A stretch of 64,000 nt of DNA from Brachynemurus nebulosus (GCA_035578155.1 JAPWDM010000004.1:32268387-32332386), one strand, 5' to 3'; counted from the first letter of the stretch, positions 1 through 12,174 are shown. The notes: generated by a model from the sequence alone, not told the origin. Made by a program: numbers and translations.

Positions 1-2046
1 CGCGGATGCCGCTTGTATATACATATACCCGTCGTAGACCCAACAGAACAGATCGGAGTCAAAGAGTTACAGTGAAGATGTCTTTTACCGTTAGCTTTAT
101 TTATAATATTATGTTCTTTTTGATCGTATAAAAATTATAATATAATAAATACATGGTATAGCAAAACAAGCATGAGTAGTATTTGCTATGTGTTTATAAA
201 AACATACCGGCAAATGACAAAGTTTATTTACGTTTTATGTAACACAAAGTTATAACAGGTACAGCGAACAAACAATACAGCTGTTTCTTAAAAATGTCGA
301 TAATTGGCTAAAAACTGTCGATTTGCATGTAAATTTATAGTCCAAGCATAGTAAATTTATTTTTCTATTCAAAACTTCATGATAACAAGTCATATGATGC
401 ATAAAGTAAGCATGCTAGATAAAGTATAGGTACTCATGGTCTAAATTCTCACATAATTATCTACTTGAACTACCAACACATTCAAGTAAATATAATAGTT
501 TCTGAACAATTAAACTCAAATATCTAGATGTTGGTTTTGAACAAAAAAAATTAAAATATTTTAGTCAGTTTGTCACGTTTTCTACCGACTACAATTTGAA
601 GACACTCGATACTCTATCGTCATACTAAAATGTTAATCATTTACATATATTTTCTTTCCTTAAAAGCAATCGTTTTGAATGTTAAAAATTATTGATCCTT
701 TTAAAATTTTTGCACCCACTAATTAGTTGTCGTGTTAAAAATAATCCTACACTAATTCCGTTTTAACCATCATTCAACTTTACACCAATTAATAACCATG
801 ACACATGGGCCTTACTATATATGTATGTATATAATATGTACAAAGTAACAAAGCAATGTCCTCTACCCACTCATTTAACAAATTAAAAACACTAAGCAAC
901 AAATATCACATTCCATTCCACTAAATATTTATTCGTTTGTAATTAAATTTTATTTATAAGTATGATCCTAATTTCATTTATGCAACAATGGAACTGTAAA
1001 CATATTTCACATTATTCTGTTCATTACGTAAACATTGCAACATAATTTTTGATCACTTAAACAGTGCGTAAAATATTTTGCCTTAAAAATAGTACAATAT
1101 ATGAACGATTTCTTCAGCATATAGAATCTTTTACTGTAGTACTTGGTTAAAATTAAAAAAAAAATCTTATTTTTCATAAATTTTGCAAGAATCATCCAAA
1201 AATAAATGTTTAATATTAAATGAAAAAATTAGCGGGAAAATCACCATTTGAAAACGAACAAACATCAGTGTCAGTTTTTGTAACTTCAAACGTTCATTGT
1301 ATTCATAACATGTCAAAGAAAAACATGTCGAATATTTGAATAAATCCTAGTCGGTTATTATTGCTATGTATTAAAGCTAATTAAAAAATATTGAAAGTAA
1401 AACATAATTTCGCTTCGCAGATGAAAATTATCAGAATCGATATGTTTGTTTATAAATTGTGATGTTTTGAAGCAATGGCGTTTTAGTGGCATTTGAATCG
1501 TTATTGAAAATTAAGGATCTTCAAAAGAAAATTCCTTAATATAAGTACCAGTATTTTGGTGTCTCACCCAAATACCCTTTTAAATAGTGAGCTCCCATAT
1601 CGTACGCTCTCATTTAACAATTTTGTGGCACACAAGGTGTGTATAATAGTACCCCTCCGTATTTTAATGTGTTAGTGTCCAAGTAATAGTTTGTAACAGT
1701 AAATCATACAAATATATAAATCAGAAATATTGACGCCCGTGATCTTTGACTTTCTCATTTAGCAATTTGGTCCCAATGGATTGCGTAATGGGAGTTTCCT
1801 ATGTAGTAAGAAATCTTCTTACAAATAGACTGAGAATATGAAAGAAATTCGCGTAGATAGATGATAAATGCTTCTTATTATTTTCATTTTGACTCGCTCC
1901 AGATTCAACGCAAAGTATTTTAAGTATTATAACTACCACCGAATTTGACAAAACTTGGTAAGGTCATAGTTTCCATATAGATTAACAAAAGTAACAAATT
2001 TTATTGTAATATGTCGACCAGTTTAGAGGCTATAGATTTATATTTA
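1..2046. other. AT-rich non-coding sequence (upstream intron)
   Basis: I see no supported gene. All frames are short and stop-rich. It presumably belongs to the intron preceding the CH exon at 3286. Confidence 0.5.
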
Positions 2047-2186
2047 TTAGGTGTACAACTAAGTTCTACCCGTTTACAAAAGATGGCGTTCACAGCCGGT
2101 TATAGGTTAATTATTAATACGCATATATACATACACAGCTATTTTTACTCTGTAAATTCAGCACGCTCTTAATATATTAATCTTCA

Positions 2187-2194
<8 letters not shown>

Positions 2195-2268
<74 letters not shown>
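2195..2268. repeat. (TA)n microsatellite
   Basis: About 37 uninterrupted AT dinucleotides lie inside the mariner element, just before the transposase ATG. Confidence 0.98.
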
Positions 2269-2270
<2 letters not shown>

Positions 2271-2526
2271 AAGTAAATGGAAGTGAATCGAAAGTAAATA
2301 GTGTGCATATCCGCCACTGTTTTCTATACGAATTTCATCAAGAAAAAGTGCTGCTGAAACTCAAAAAATAATCTGCGCAACTTATGGTGACAGTGCTATT
2401 GATGACAGTACGTGTCGAAGATGGTTTCGGAAATTCAAAAAATTGATTTCAATTTAAATGATAAACCACGCTCTCCTCCTCCAGCAATGAGTGACGAGGA
2501 ATTGCAAGAATTACTTAATGATGAGC
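2267..2526 (+). pseudogene. mariner transposase, N-terminal helix-turn-helix (frameshifted)
   Basis: An ATG at 2267 directly follows the TA tract and opens a frame reading VHIRHCFLYEFHQEK. After a one-base shift it continues SAAETQKIICATYGDSAID and CRRWFRKFK. After a second shift it continues DFNLNDKPRS and MSDEELQELLND. This is the order of the first HTH of mariner transposases: the HxRHCLLFEF start, AA.T...IC..YG, CQRWFAKFR and DKPRSGRP blocks. The two single-base frameshifts, in A-rich runs near 2347 and 2440, break the gene. The catalytic domain is absent from the element. Confidence 0.85.
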
Positions 2527-2530
2527 AAAT

Positions 2531-2928
2531 GCAAGACCAAGACCAAGACTTGGCAGTCTTGGTCTTGCTAGAGCAGTTTGAGTCTTGGTCTTGGTCTTGC
2601 AAAATGCAGTCTTGGTATTGGTCTTGGTCTTGGTATTGCTAAAGAATCTTGTACTTTCTTGCATTTTTTTATTAGCGAATTTTTTCCTTCTAAAATCAGA
2701 ATTTTCTCTCTTTACGGTATTAATTATACTTTTAAACTATTTAAATAATTTAGCAAGAGTCTTCCTTTTTTATTGCTCTTGTCTTGGTCTTGTCTTGGTC
2801 TTGCTCACTTGAATCTTGGTATTGGTCTTGCAGCCATACTTATAGTCTTGGTCTTGGTTTTGCTCTTGATATACATAGTCTTGGTCTTGGTCTTAGTCTT
2901 GCAAAAAATGCAAGACCAAGACTAATTT
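2531..2928. repeat. CTTGGT/ACCAAG hexamer minisatellite
   Basis: Imperfect repeats of CTTGGT (with CTTGCA variants) fill the middle of the mariner element. Short runs of the opposite orientation, ACCAAG, occur at 2531-2550 and 2911-2927, so the array could fold back. A unique 100-bp AT-rich segment sits near 2655-2765. The hexamer resembles the sequence GGACCAAGATTC at 2950, which encodes LDQDS of the transposase, so the array may have expanded from its own host gene. Confidence 0.9.
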
Positions 2929-2942
2929 TGCTTATCATTAGA

Positions 2943-3057
2943 ATTACTGGACCAAGATTCTGCGCAAACACAACAACAACTTGCAGAAAAGTTAAACGTC
3001 ACTCAACAAGCTGTGTTAAAAAGATTACGTGCCTTTTTTGAAAAAACGGGTAGAACT
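2943..3057 (+). pseudogene. mariner transposase, second helix-turn-helix fragment
   Basis: The frame reads ELLDQDSAQTQQQLAEK then LNVTQQAVLKRLRAF. This matches the second HTH of mariner transposases (L..DP.QTQ.ELAE.LGVTQQAIS.RL). It directly continues the sense of the 2267-2526 fragment once the minisatellite is skipped. It ends in the right terminal inverted repeat, so the DDD domain is deleted. Confidence 0.85.
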
Positions 3058-3285
3058 CAGTTGTACACCTAATAAAAAAAAATTATCATAAAACAGCCGT
3101 GACTATATTTTTAAATTACTTTGAAATTTATTCTTATTGGTGTATTCTTAGTGCGGAGGAGGGGAAAATCTGTCATTTTATCGCATTTTCCAGATTCTAA
3201 ACGCTAATTATCATCCACAAAATTTTCCTCTGATTTTCATATATCGTTCTATTGTTAATGTCTGTTTCTTTTTATTTAATTACAG

Positions 3286-3473
3286 TGATTTCAACAGTTT
3301 AAACAAAGATGATATATATCGTAACAATGAATTGGCATTCCGTATCGCCGAACGTCATTTGGGCATTCCAGCACTGTTAGACGCGGAAGATATGGTCGAA
3401 TATCCAGTACCCGATCGTTTATCAATACTCACATATTTATCACAATTCTATCAAGTCTTCGGCAGTTCACAAG
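3286..3473 (+). CDS. MICAL-like: MICAL-like protein, internal exon (CH domain, C-terminal half)
   Basis: The exon encodes 62 complete codons starting [15 protein letters not shown] and containing [12 protein letters not shown] and [15 protein letters not shown]. These are hallmark segments of the calponin-homology domain of MICAL-like (MICALL) proteins: the DFxSL start, [13 protein letters not shown] and [13 protein letters not shown]1, the nearest alternative, has LGI.R.LEP.DM, which fits less well. MICAL-like proteins are Rab-effector and actin-associated adaptors in endocytic recycling; that role is family knowledge. The acceptor is TTTAATTACAG ending at 3285 and the donor is GTAAGT at 3474. 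The exon starts with the last base of a codon (phase 2) and ends with one base (G) of a Gly codon. No frameshift or stop is present, and it is the best-conserved coding sequence in the window. The first half of the CH domain is not in 1-3285 and must lie upstream. Confidence 0.93.
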
Positions 3474-5225
3474 GTAAGTCCTTATTTCTTGAATGTACAA
3501 ATGGAATTTATTGCAATTATTTAAATGTTATCAAATACTTTGGGTATTTTTTCGATCGAAAATTAAATAAATTTTTACTAATTATAACTTGATTTACGAG
3601 AGTATCAATATTTTCAAGTTATTCAAAAATATGTTCTTGAAAAATTATTATCTCTTACCAAAATGTTATGTTAATTTTTGTGTAACACTTGTTTTAATGA
3701 TAATTTCCTACATAATTTCAAATTTTTACTCAATTTATTGGATAGTATATGTATTTTAATTTCAAAAGTATCATTATATTAACAAAAATGTTTTTATTTT
3801 ATAATTTATTGCCAATATTTGGCTAAGTAGTTTTAGTTTATTTATAGATCTGAATTAATATATATATATTTTTTTTTGGTTTTCTATAAAAGAACAGTTA
3901 AAATAATTAACGACGATCACTAATGAGCAAATTTTTTCTTTATGTTATCGTAAGGTCAAAAAGTTTACATAGGTGTAATGATAAAAATTGACTACAAACA
4001 TTTTTACAAAAATATTGCAATAATTATAAATAATTCTTTTTTTTTTTTAGTGTGATTTTCAATATTTTTTATTATAAAAATTAATTGGACTTATAAATAA
4101 AAGAAGTAGTCTTCGGAGATAAAATAAAATTAAAAAAATTGTTGACTTTTTAAAATCCATGTTTATGGAATCACATTATTTTTTATATTAAAGACTGCTG
4201 GAGATTATAATTCGGCGGCATTAACACACATTAAAAATAATGTTTATGTCTAGATGATCAGAGAAAATCATGAGTTATCGTTATTGATGTTGCGACTGAA
4301 TCACAAAGAATCATAGAACCAATTTTATTACACTGTTAGAAATGTGGAAAGTAATACTTTATGGCATTATTTGCATAATGAATAGCAAAAAGTACTCGTA
4401 CAATAAAAAATGGTCTTGTTGATCAATTTTAATTTTACATTAAATAGCAAATATGCTAATTTTATTTTTTATGTATGGCATTTTTACAAATTTATACATA
4501 ATTCATTTGTATATATTATACAATTTTAATTATTATTCCACCAACTTTTTCTTACCTCTTCTAAAATTCAGAGGGGAGAAAAAATTGTCTACTAATATAA
4601 ATATTTTTTGTAGAATAATCTTCTGAAAAATATCCCCGGTATTTAATTAACTTCAGGTGACTATAATATGTATAGTCCATTTCACTTAATTTTAACCATA
4701 CTTCATCATTTATGAATTTAAATACTTTCCGTTTTCTTGGCTTTATCTCTTTCATTATTGCACTTACGTAAATTTTAAAATGGCAGTTTGTTTTTAGAAT
4801 AGAATAGACCATTGATTTGTTTTGAATATAAGAATTATTTAATTTTTTAACTTTGACTCATGATCAATTGTATTTGAAACATGGTATAATAACAAAGAAA
4901 GCATGTTTTAACACGTAATAAATTTTTCGCTGCCAACTACATTTAATAGTTATTTGCAGTAAATTGCAAAATGAAGGTGCTTTTTCACGTATTACATATA
5001 ATATTTTTTCTAATTCTGAATAAGAAATAATCGCAAAGTTTGCAGCTACCTACCACAAATTATTTTAGCATATTTGTTTCGGACTTGCGCATAATTTGAT
5101 TTTATGAACTTGCTTCTTTTATTCGTCTCACTTACAAATTCGATCGGACATAAACGCAGCTCGTACAAAACATTTTTCGTTGTGTACTTGTTACATATAG
5201 ATCAGATTGATTAAAAAATATATTT
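3474..5225. other. AT-rich intron, nothing recognised
   Basis: There are only short spurious frames and homopolymer runs. No inverted repeats or protein similarity stand out. Confidence 0.5.
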
Positions 5226-5232
5226 ATTATCG

Positions 5233-5335
5233 AATGAAACAAAATTAGACGTATAAGCTTAAGTTATTATAAAAATGGCAATTAAGAAGAGTGATGTAAA
5301 GTTAAGTTTGTCTAATTTTGCTTCATTTGTTGTAT
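5233..5335. repeat. Small palindromic repeat, copy 1
   Basis: ATGAAACAAAATTAGAC at the left and GTCTAATTTTGCTTCAT at the right form an imperfect inverted repeat. The right half (TCTAATTTTGCTTCA, then TTGT, then ATTGGT) recurs at 12017-12050, marking a dispersed family. Confidence 0.6.
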
Positions 5336-5345
5336 TGGTATGATG

Positions 5346-7430
5346 TCTGCATACCATTCGTAGTAAAATAATTATTTTGTTGTAATGTGAATTTTGTAAA
5401 TTTTACCGAATTAATTAATTATTATAAAGCTTCATTTTTTCACTGTGTAAGTCTAAAGTACAAGTCAAAAGTTTCTTTTTGGCGTATTTGAAGTATATGT
5501 ATAACCGAAAGTGATGATTATATAACCTTGCACTCGAGTGCGTTTATGCGTAAATAGTCATTTTTTTCCTGCACGATGTTTCGCGAATCATATCGACTCC
5601 ATTGGGGGGTGTTGATCGTTTTTAACCATCTTTTTTAGTTTTATTTAAACAAAAAGACTACAAGTAAATAGGATAGTAAAATAATTTTTACTTTTTCCTT
5701 TCTTAATTGTTTGGGATTTTGGCATACTTATGATATGAATTTCAAAGGTAGCATATCACGACTGGTGTTAAACCTCAAACATCAACTGAGAATAGTCTAG
5801 TTCTAGTAGGCGGTAGGTATACTGATACTAATTTTCAACAGGGAAAACGAATGAACTGTTACGAAACTTTCCTGTCAGTTATAAGCCTATGGAGACAAAT
5901 TAGTTTAAAATAATTTTTAAGTGTAAAAATTCTCTGATTGAGTTTACACATTGTTTTTAGTCTGTTTTGTTAAAGTATTTTTATCATTTTACAATTTAAA
6001 GATAAGAAATTAATACATAATATTGCGTTATGTATAAAAGCGACATACACATATGTTATGCAAACAAATATTCTAGTAATTTTTTTACTATTGATTTTAT
6101 TAAACGCAAAATGAAAAAAAAAGACTTGATTTATCATCGATTATTTGTTTGATTGTTGTATTACTGTGAAGTAGGTAATTGTGTACAGACGCACCTTCAG
6201 GCTGCGTGTACTTTTTTGTATTTGTTTGAAAATTATACTCGATGTCATTTGAATTGTTCCTCGAGTAATCAAATTTTACGTATAGTTGAATAGGTTGAAT
6301 ACAATAACTCATAAATAAATAGTTTCTCAATAGCTTTTAGTTATGTGTCTCCGCCATATTTTAGCAAATTAATTTGAGCAACTTTTTGCCCGAATTCATC
6401 AAACAAACGCTCGTCTTAATAACTCGTTCGATGCGGTATAAGTAGTAAATATAGTATATAAGTAGGTTATTTTATGTATAAATAAAAAAGTCGTCAAGTG
6501 CGTGTTTGACACGCATTAAATATAGGTCCTCAGTGATTACTGTTTCTCAATTTTCGGGATAAAATATATAAAGCATTTAAGTACATTTTTACGTTTTATT
6601 AAAGAAATAGATGCATATGTTTGACCATAGACATTAGAAATGAAAGGACCAGTAATTTATATTACGTACGAAAGATAATACGTACACGTTAAAAAGAGAC
6701 AGATATAAATAGCATGTAAAATGCCAACATATATTTGTTTTTCTAGGATACCCCAAACTTTAAAATTAAAATTGAAGCATAGTCAGCCATGTCTGCATTA
6801 AAAAATTTGAAAAAATAATGTAAAAATTGTCACTATTTTCACTTTTTAAATTGTGTTTTTTGTTATATTTTTTTAAAGAAAATATTATGGCAACAAATTT
6901 TGCAACTACAAAATATCAAATCAAAACATAGAAACTATATTTTCTAATTCAACAAAAATTGTAAAATAAATTTTTTAAACACTTTTTTATTAAAATAATG
7001 ATAATGATAATAATAATACGTTGAACTCTATTAAATAAATATAATTAAACTCAATTTAAATAAAAAATAATAACAAATATTATGTTTTTAAGAATAACAA
7101 AAAATAATAAATTACATTAAAATCAACAATGTATAACAATTGCAAGAATCGATTCAAAACCTGTAATATAACATACATAGGTAAATTAATAATACTTTAA
7201 GATAAGCATACAATATGACGATACATGACCGTCTATGACTAAGGCGAATACGTTGTGTGGACACACACACATACTTAAGAAGCAATGTACGTGAGTAAAC
7301 GAGGTATGGACGCTCCCCTCACTTAATGTCGATGTCGCACTTTTTGGAGTGTGCGACAAGTGGATTTTTGCTGTATACGCGGTATGCGCTACTGATGTTT
7401 AAAGAATAGCAAGAATTTGAACGAAATTAT
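5346..7430. other. AT-rich intron, nothing recognised
   Basis: No coding or repeat structure beyond simple AT runs was recognised. Confidence 0.45.
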
Positions 7431-7431
7431 A

Positions 7432-7467
7432 ATAGGTCCGAAGATTGACGAATGTCTTCGGACCTAT
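7432..7467. repeat. Perfect 13-bp-stem hairpin
   Basis: ATAGGTCCGAAGA and TCTTCGGACCTAT are exact reverse complements around a 10-bp loop. It is more GC-rich than its surroundings. It may be the remnant tip of a palindromic element. Confidence 0.85.
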
Positions 7468-7705
7468 AAAAATACCTACCATGCTAATCAGTTTTTCATG
7501 AATATCTCTTTTTTTTATTGGTCACACCACAATTTTAGTTATTGTAATAATGACTAATTAGAAAATTTCCTATGGAAAGGTTATATGTAAACTTCGCATA
7601 CACTAAACTGTTTTCGAGATATTATGGGTTCAAGAATATGTAAACTATGAAATGCAACCATTTCCGCACCATCGTCCAGGTAGAATGTTAGGTACACTTA
7701 TTTTA

Positions 7706-8190
7706 TACCGGGTTGTCCCATTTGGATGTATACATACGGTTGATATGTTAATTAATAACATTGGATCCCCATAAGGAAAAAGTTATGTCACAAGAGTGCT
7801 TTGAACAAAATAATAATATCAGTTTAATATTATAAATACTGTTACCATCGCTTTAACAATAATAATGCAGTAAAATAAATGTCGCAATTTTCAAGCAATT
7901 CACATTTTTACATAATAAATATTTCTGTCATTTTCTGTAAATTCAAAGGACATTTTTTTATTTTCTTGAAAATAAATATTAAAATAATAAAAATACCAAA
8001 AAAATATTCTGTTGAAGAAATAGTGCAGATAATTTGGTGGAAAAAAATTATTTTATAAAGGAAAATTACCAAAAATAGGAATATGTTTATCCAAAGCACT
8101 CTTGTGACATAATTTTTTCCTTATGGGAATCCAATGTTATTAATTAACATGTAAATCGTATTTATACATCCGGTCGGGACACCCAGTGTA
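7706..8190. mobile_element. Foldback/MITE with ~100-bp terminal inverted repeats
   Basis: The left arm 7706-7811 and right arm 8087-8190 are reverse complements over about 100 bp. They share GGTTGTCCC/GGGACACCC termini, GGATGTATA, a segment with GTTAATTAATAACATTGGAT, and GTCACAAGAGTGCTTTG. The centre (7812-8086) is AT-rich with no convincing protein. The superfamily is not identified. Confidence 0.82.
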
Positions 8191-8640
8191 GTTTTTATGT
8201 GTAAACTGAAATAATTTTAGTGTTTCTGTCCGTATCTCGAAGGTGGTATATAAATAAATGTACTCCACAGTTCATACATTTCTGATCTTATATCTCCAAA
8301 AAAATTGGTTTACGTAAAGTTTTTACAAACTTTTTCTATTACTCATGTGGCAGCTGAAATTGTTACAATTGCTCCTTATAAAATCCTTTATAAAGAAAGT
8401 TATATATACAAAAGAAATATATAAACTGTTAGATGCATCATTCATTTCGGCACCTTCTTTCCAGATAGATACAGAAACATCCAAATTGTTTCAATGAAAT
8501 TAGACAAAGTAATTATAACTTTAAATAATATTTCAATATTTAGGATGAAATTTCACACACTAAATCTTTCAGCAGTGAATTATTTTTAATGTCTTCGTTA
8601 CAACATTACTTCTTTTCAAGCAAACAATGACAAACAATGA
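8191..8640. other. AT-rich intron, nothing recognised
   Basis: No supported feature. Confidence 0.4.
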
Positions 8641-8860
8641 TGTGTCTTAACATTCACGTAATTTTTAAATCGCTGTACCCAAGTTTCATAGAGTCGTCTT
8701 GGTGTATGTTAACATACACCGGTGTGTGTCCGATTTGTAAAGATTAATTAAACAATTTTGGATTAACACAATCAAAATTAGTGATTATCAACATACTCCG
8801 GTGCATCTTAACATTCACTAATATCGGACATTCACTGTAACATACTACTTATTGTCTGAA
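8640..8860. repeat. Cluster of palindromes and ACATTCAC/ACATAC motifs
   Basis: GGTGTATGTTAACATACACC (8701-8720) is a perfect 20-bp palindrome. It overlaps ACACCGGTGT (8716-8725). Related motifs (TTAACATTCAC, AACATACTCCGGTG) recur three or four times within 220 bp. The function is unknown. It may be the subterminal region of a decayed transposon. Confidence 0.6.
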
Positions 8861-9184
8861 TTGTTATCGTCAAGATAACATGAAGTTAAATTCTTAATTA
8901 ACTGGGCTTTACAAATAACATAACATGTAGATTCCAGAGCGAAACTCACTCACCGTTCACAATCAACTAGCCTTATTATTTCAGAATTTAGTTATAAATT
9001 GAATTTACATCAAATTATGCCTTGGACCAATTTAAAGTACTGAAACTATACTCTTTCGATTTTTAGTCGAATTTTTCCTTAAAAAAATTAGACTTATACA
9101 GCCTATACGATAAGAACGGCGAGAGGCGAGAGTAGGGGCGCTATCCTAAAAAATTATTTTGGCTGGATCTAACACGCCCACAGC

Positions 9185-9780
9185 CCCCTAGAATTAACGT
9201 AGAGGGTTGAAATTTGACATGCTGATAGAGTTTGTATCTAGGGTCTGCTTTTTGGAAGTTTTAATATTTTACCCCCACCCCCACCATTTTAAGCTACAAT
9301 TTCATGTTTTTTCGAAGTTTTCAAAGTTTGTGCCACTCGCACAGGTCACCCAAATAAAACTAGAGGGCTGAAATTTGGTATTCAGATTGAGTTAGTATCA
9401 GGGGGGGGTGTCTTTTGGGGGTCTCAACTTTTAACCCTTACCTCCACCATTTTTATACCAAAAAGAAAATGATTTTTCTTGTTTTTTAACAGTTTCGTTC
9501 GGGTCAAAATCTCCCCAAATAAACCTAGAGGACTGAAATTTTGTGTACAGGTTAAGTTAGTAGCCTAGTCATTGCTTTTTGGAGGCTTCAACTTTTAACC
9601 CTTACCCCCACGGTTTTTACGCCAATATTTCCTCGATTTTTTTGCTTTTTTTCTAACACGTCTAGAGACTCTCTTAGGAAACCTTGAGGGTTGAAATTTT
9701 GTACGTGTATTGAGTTAGTATCCAGCTAGTGCCTTTTAGGGATTCCACAATACTTTTCCCCCCACTTCTCCTATTTTTAC
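9185..9780. repeat. Degenerate ~160-bp tandem repeat, four units
   Basis: Each unit carries (A/C)TAGAGG(G/A)CTGAAATTT, then TGAGTTAGTAT, a GCTTTT(T/G)GG segment, CAACTTTTAACCCTTACC and a C-rich CCACCATTTTTA. The core GAGGGYTGAAATTT falls near 9202, 9362, 9526 and 9685, a period of 159-164 bp. Copies are well diverged. The pattern is an old satellite or the repeat module of a transposon. Confidence 0.82.
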
Positions 9781-11755
9781 ATGGGAATTCAATTGTATTG
9801 TTAAATGTGTTTTAAATGCTTTATTTTTATTCTAATACAAGTAGGCGTATAGTAATTTTAAAAATTTAAAAAAAAATGAACTTACTTTTATAACAAATGC
9901 AATACATAAATATTAAGTAATTTAAAAATGTTATTAAGTCACTGTTTATTTATAAAGTAGGAATTTTGGATTTTTATTTATAAAACAGAAATTTTGGATT
10001 TTTTTGGAAAGAAAAAATATCGTCATAAAGGCCTTCCAGTTTACTATTTAAGGTCCTTTTTTAATATATAAATATAAAACACAAAGGCAATTGGCGGATA
10101 AACATAGGTATGAATGCCCTCGTACGAATTGTGTTGGCTTTTTTCCTGGTAACTGCTATCGGCACAAAATTGAAATTTACTAAGGTTCAGCTCTTAAAAA
10201 CTTGAAACCTTTTTTAAAGCGCCGATCAGCCGGACACTCATCATCAGTTTTGAATCCACCAAAATAACAAATCGCTTGTAGACATTTAATACCGAAGATG
10301 AAGGGAAAAATTCGACCTCCGTGATGGGGCCCCGCTGCTCACGGCGTTTTTTTATCAATAAATTGTATAATGTGTCTAGTCATATACCTACTACAATTTT
10401 TTTTTTTTTAAATAATATACTTTATTTTTAAATATTGATGTCAGGGTTATCCAAATTAAATTAATCTATTTATTAGATATCAAACAAGCTGGCGGGAGTG
10501 TTATAGTACAAATTTCATACTATAATTTTACAATTTGTTAACACAATAAATTAATAATTAACAGTAATAAAATTTAATTATTTATTATCATATGACTAGT
10601 GTTCGAAATCTTGCGGTGCTGACAGGACCGTACTTATATTTTCAAAACTTAAAACGTTAAAAAATCGGGCTAAATACATTTTTTTTTTAAAAAATTGTAT
10701 CGGTATATTCTCTATTAACCATCAGCTGTTAATAAAAATTAGTTTCAAGTTACAAAAAAGCGTTATTTTAAAAAAGTACAAAAATTTTAATTTTTTTTAA
10801 ATTAAAATTGTTGAAAATTTGACTGACTGACTGTAACTTAAAACTTGTTAATAAAAAAATAAGCTGTCATTTAAAAAAATATTTTTTGGAAAACATAATA
10901 ATGTGTTGTCTCTCTCACATTTTACTGGGAGAAAAAAGACAATTGATACACATAAATCATTCACTGGTTACATCAAAACATACCTTAACACAATACATAA
11001 AATTAAAATCGGACCAAGCAAGTTGTGATAATAAATGTATACACGCATCTAAAATATATTCAAAACATATCAATATAAGAGGATATTGTCCGTATATAGG
11101 CATCCATAATTACCTGTTGTATATATTTAAAATCGCATCAAAATGTTTTATCTAAAATAAATAAACAATTTTTAATACCTTAAAAAAATAAAGACAATAC
11201 TGTCAGCCCCGCAACCTCTTCGATCACTACATATGACAATGAACGATTACGAAATATTATTATTATATTTATGAAAATATAGTGACGCACCCAAAAGTCG
11301 AATGTAATTTTAAAAATTTAATTTAAAGAAAATGGTAAATTTTGTTAATATTGTTATTATTAATACTAATACTAGATGTATAGAAATTTGATAAATAGCT
11401 AGTTACTATTGAATTGGCAAATTCAATGATTGAAAGCCAGTGATGTAATGCAACATACGGTATTCCAGAAAAAAAATTTTATATCTTATTTGTCTGTCAG
11501 AGATCTATCCAGTAATTATGATTTTTTCGTATTTTTGTTCTTTTGTTGTATTACGCAAATACTACCTATTATTTGTTAAACGGACTGAACTCACTGTAGT
11601 TCAGTTACTTCTGTTGTTGATGTGTTCCGCCCAAAAATGCCACCCATGTATTATTGGAGCAAATAATTATTTAGAAATAGGCTTGAAAAGGTTAATAAGC
11701 TTCCCAAAATAAAAAAATGTATTACACCTATCTTTATTTCTACGAAAACATACAG
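9781..11755. other. AT-rich intron with one more GC-rich unidentified patch
   Basis: Most of it is featureless. 10120-10350 is less AT-rich and contains GATCAGCCGGACACTCATC and a GGGGCCCC patch. It looks like a decayed transposon fragment, but no family could be assigned. Confidence 0.35.
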
Positions 11756-11944
11756 TGTTTCTCACTAAACTGGATACAAGTATACAAAGTTAGTGTATAA
11801 ATCGTCGTGTGACAAATAGTATTGAGGTTATAGAAAACAATTCGTGACTTAACTTCTTTTACGAATTTTAGGAGAGATGATATTAAAGATTTTCAATTTA
11901 AAAAAAAAAGTAAATGCGTGTACAGATCAAATCATCTAAAAATG

Positions 11945-12060
11945 TTAAATCTTAAGTTACTATAGTTACTCTGTTATAAAAATAGCAAAAAAGCGAGAAG
12001 ATAGAAAATTAGGTTCGTCTAATTTTGCTTCAATTGTTGCATTGGTTTGATGATGTTTTT
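11945..12060. repeat. Small palindromic repeat, copy 2 (diverged)
   Basis: It shares the CTTAAGTTA...TTATAAAAAT(A/G)GCAA...GTCTAATTTTGCTTCA order with 5255-5350. The copies are diverged, so this is an old dispersed element. Confidence 0.5.
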
Positions 12061-12174
12061 AGTTGATTTGATCTATACAAATGTATAAGTAACATTGTCA
12101 TATATACTTATCTTTTTTTCATAAACTGCAATGAACCCCCAAAAAGCTGGAAACTCTAGGTATATGGCTTCTTA

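Larger units (their letters stand above)
2047..3072 (+). mobile_element. mariner-type element, internally deleted, with hexamer minisatellite
   Basis: The left end TTAGGTGTACAACTAAGTTC and the right end are inverted repeats of about 30 bp with one mismatch. They are flanked by TA at 2045-2046 and 3073-3074, the expected Tc1/mariner target duplication. The GGTGTACAA terminus resembles Mos1-like (mauritiana) mariners. Inside are two pieces of the transposase DNA-binding region separated by (CTTGGT)n. The whole DDD catalytic domain is missing, because the second helix-turn-helix runs straight into the right terminal repeat. The element is 1,026 bp, against about 1.3 kb for a full mariner. It is non-autonomous. 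Confidence 0.88.

Noticed and set aside
1..3285. First half of the CH domain upstream of the 3286 exon
   Set aside because: No frame with the expected LLxWC...DGLAFCAIIH pattern was found, so it must lie outside the window.
7908..8099. 63-codon minus-strand frame inside the foldback element
   Set aside because: It is an Ile/Phe/Lys low-complexity translation of AT-rich sequence and part lies in the inverted arm.
10886..11155. 89-codon plus-strand open frame
   Set aside because: No similarity recognised, AT-rich, no splice or conservation evidence.
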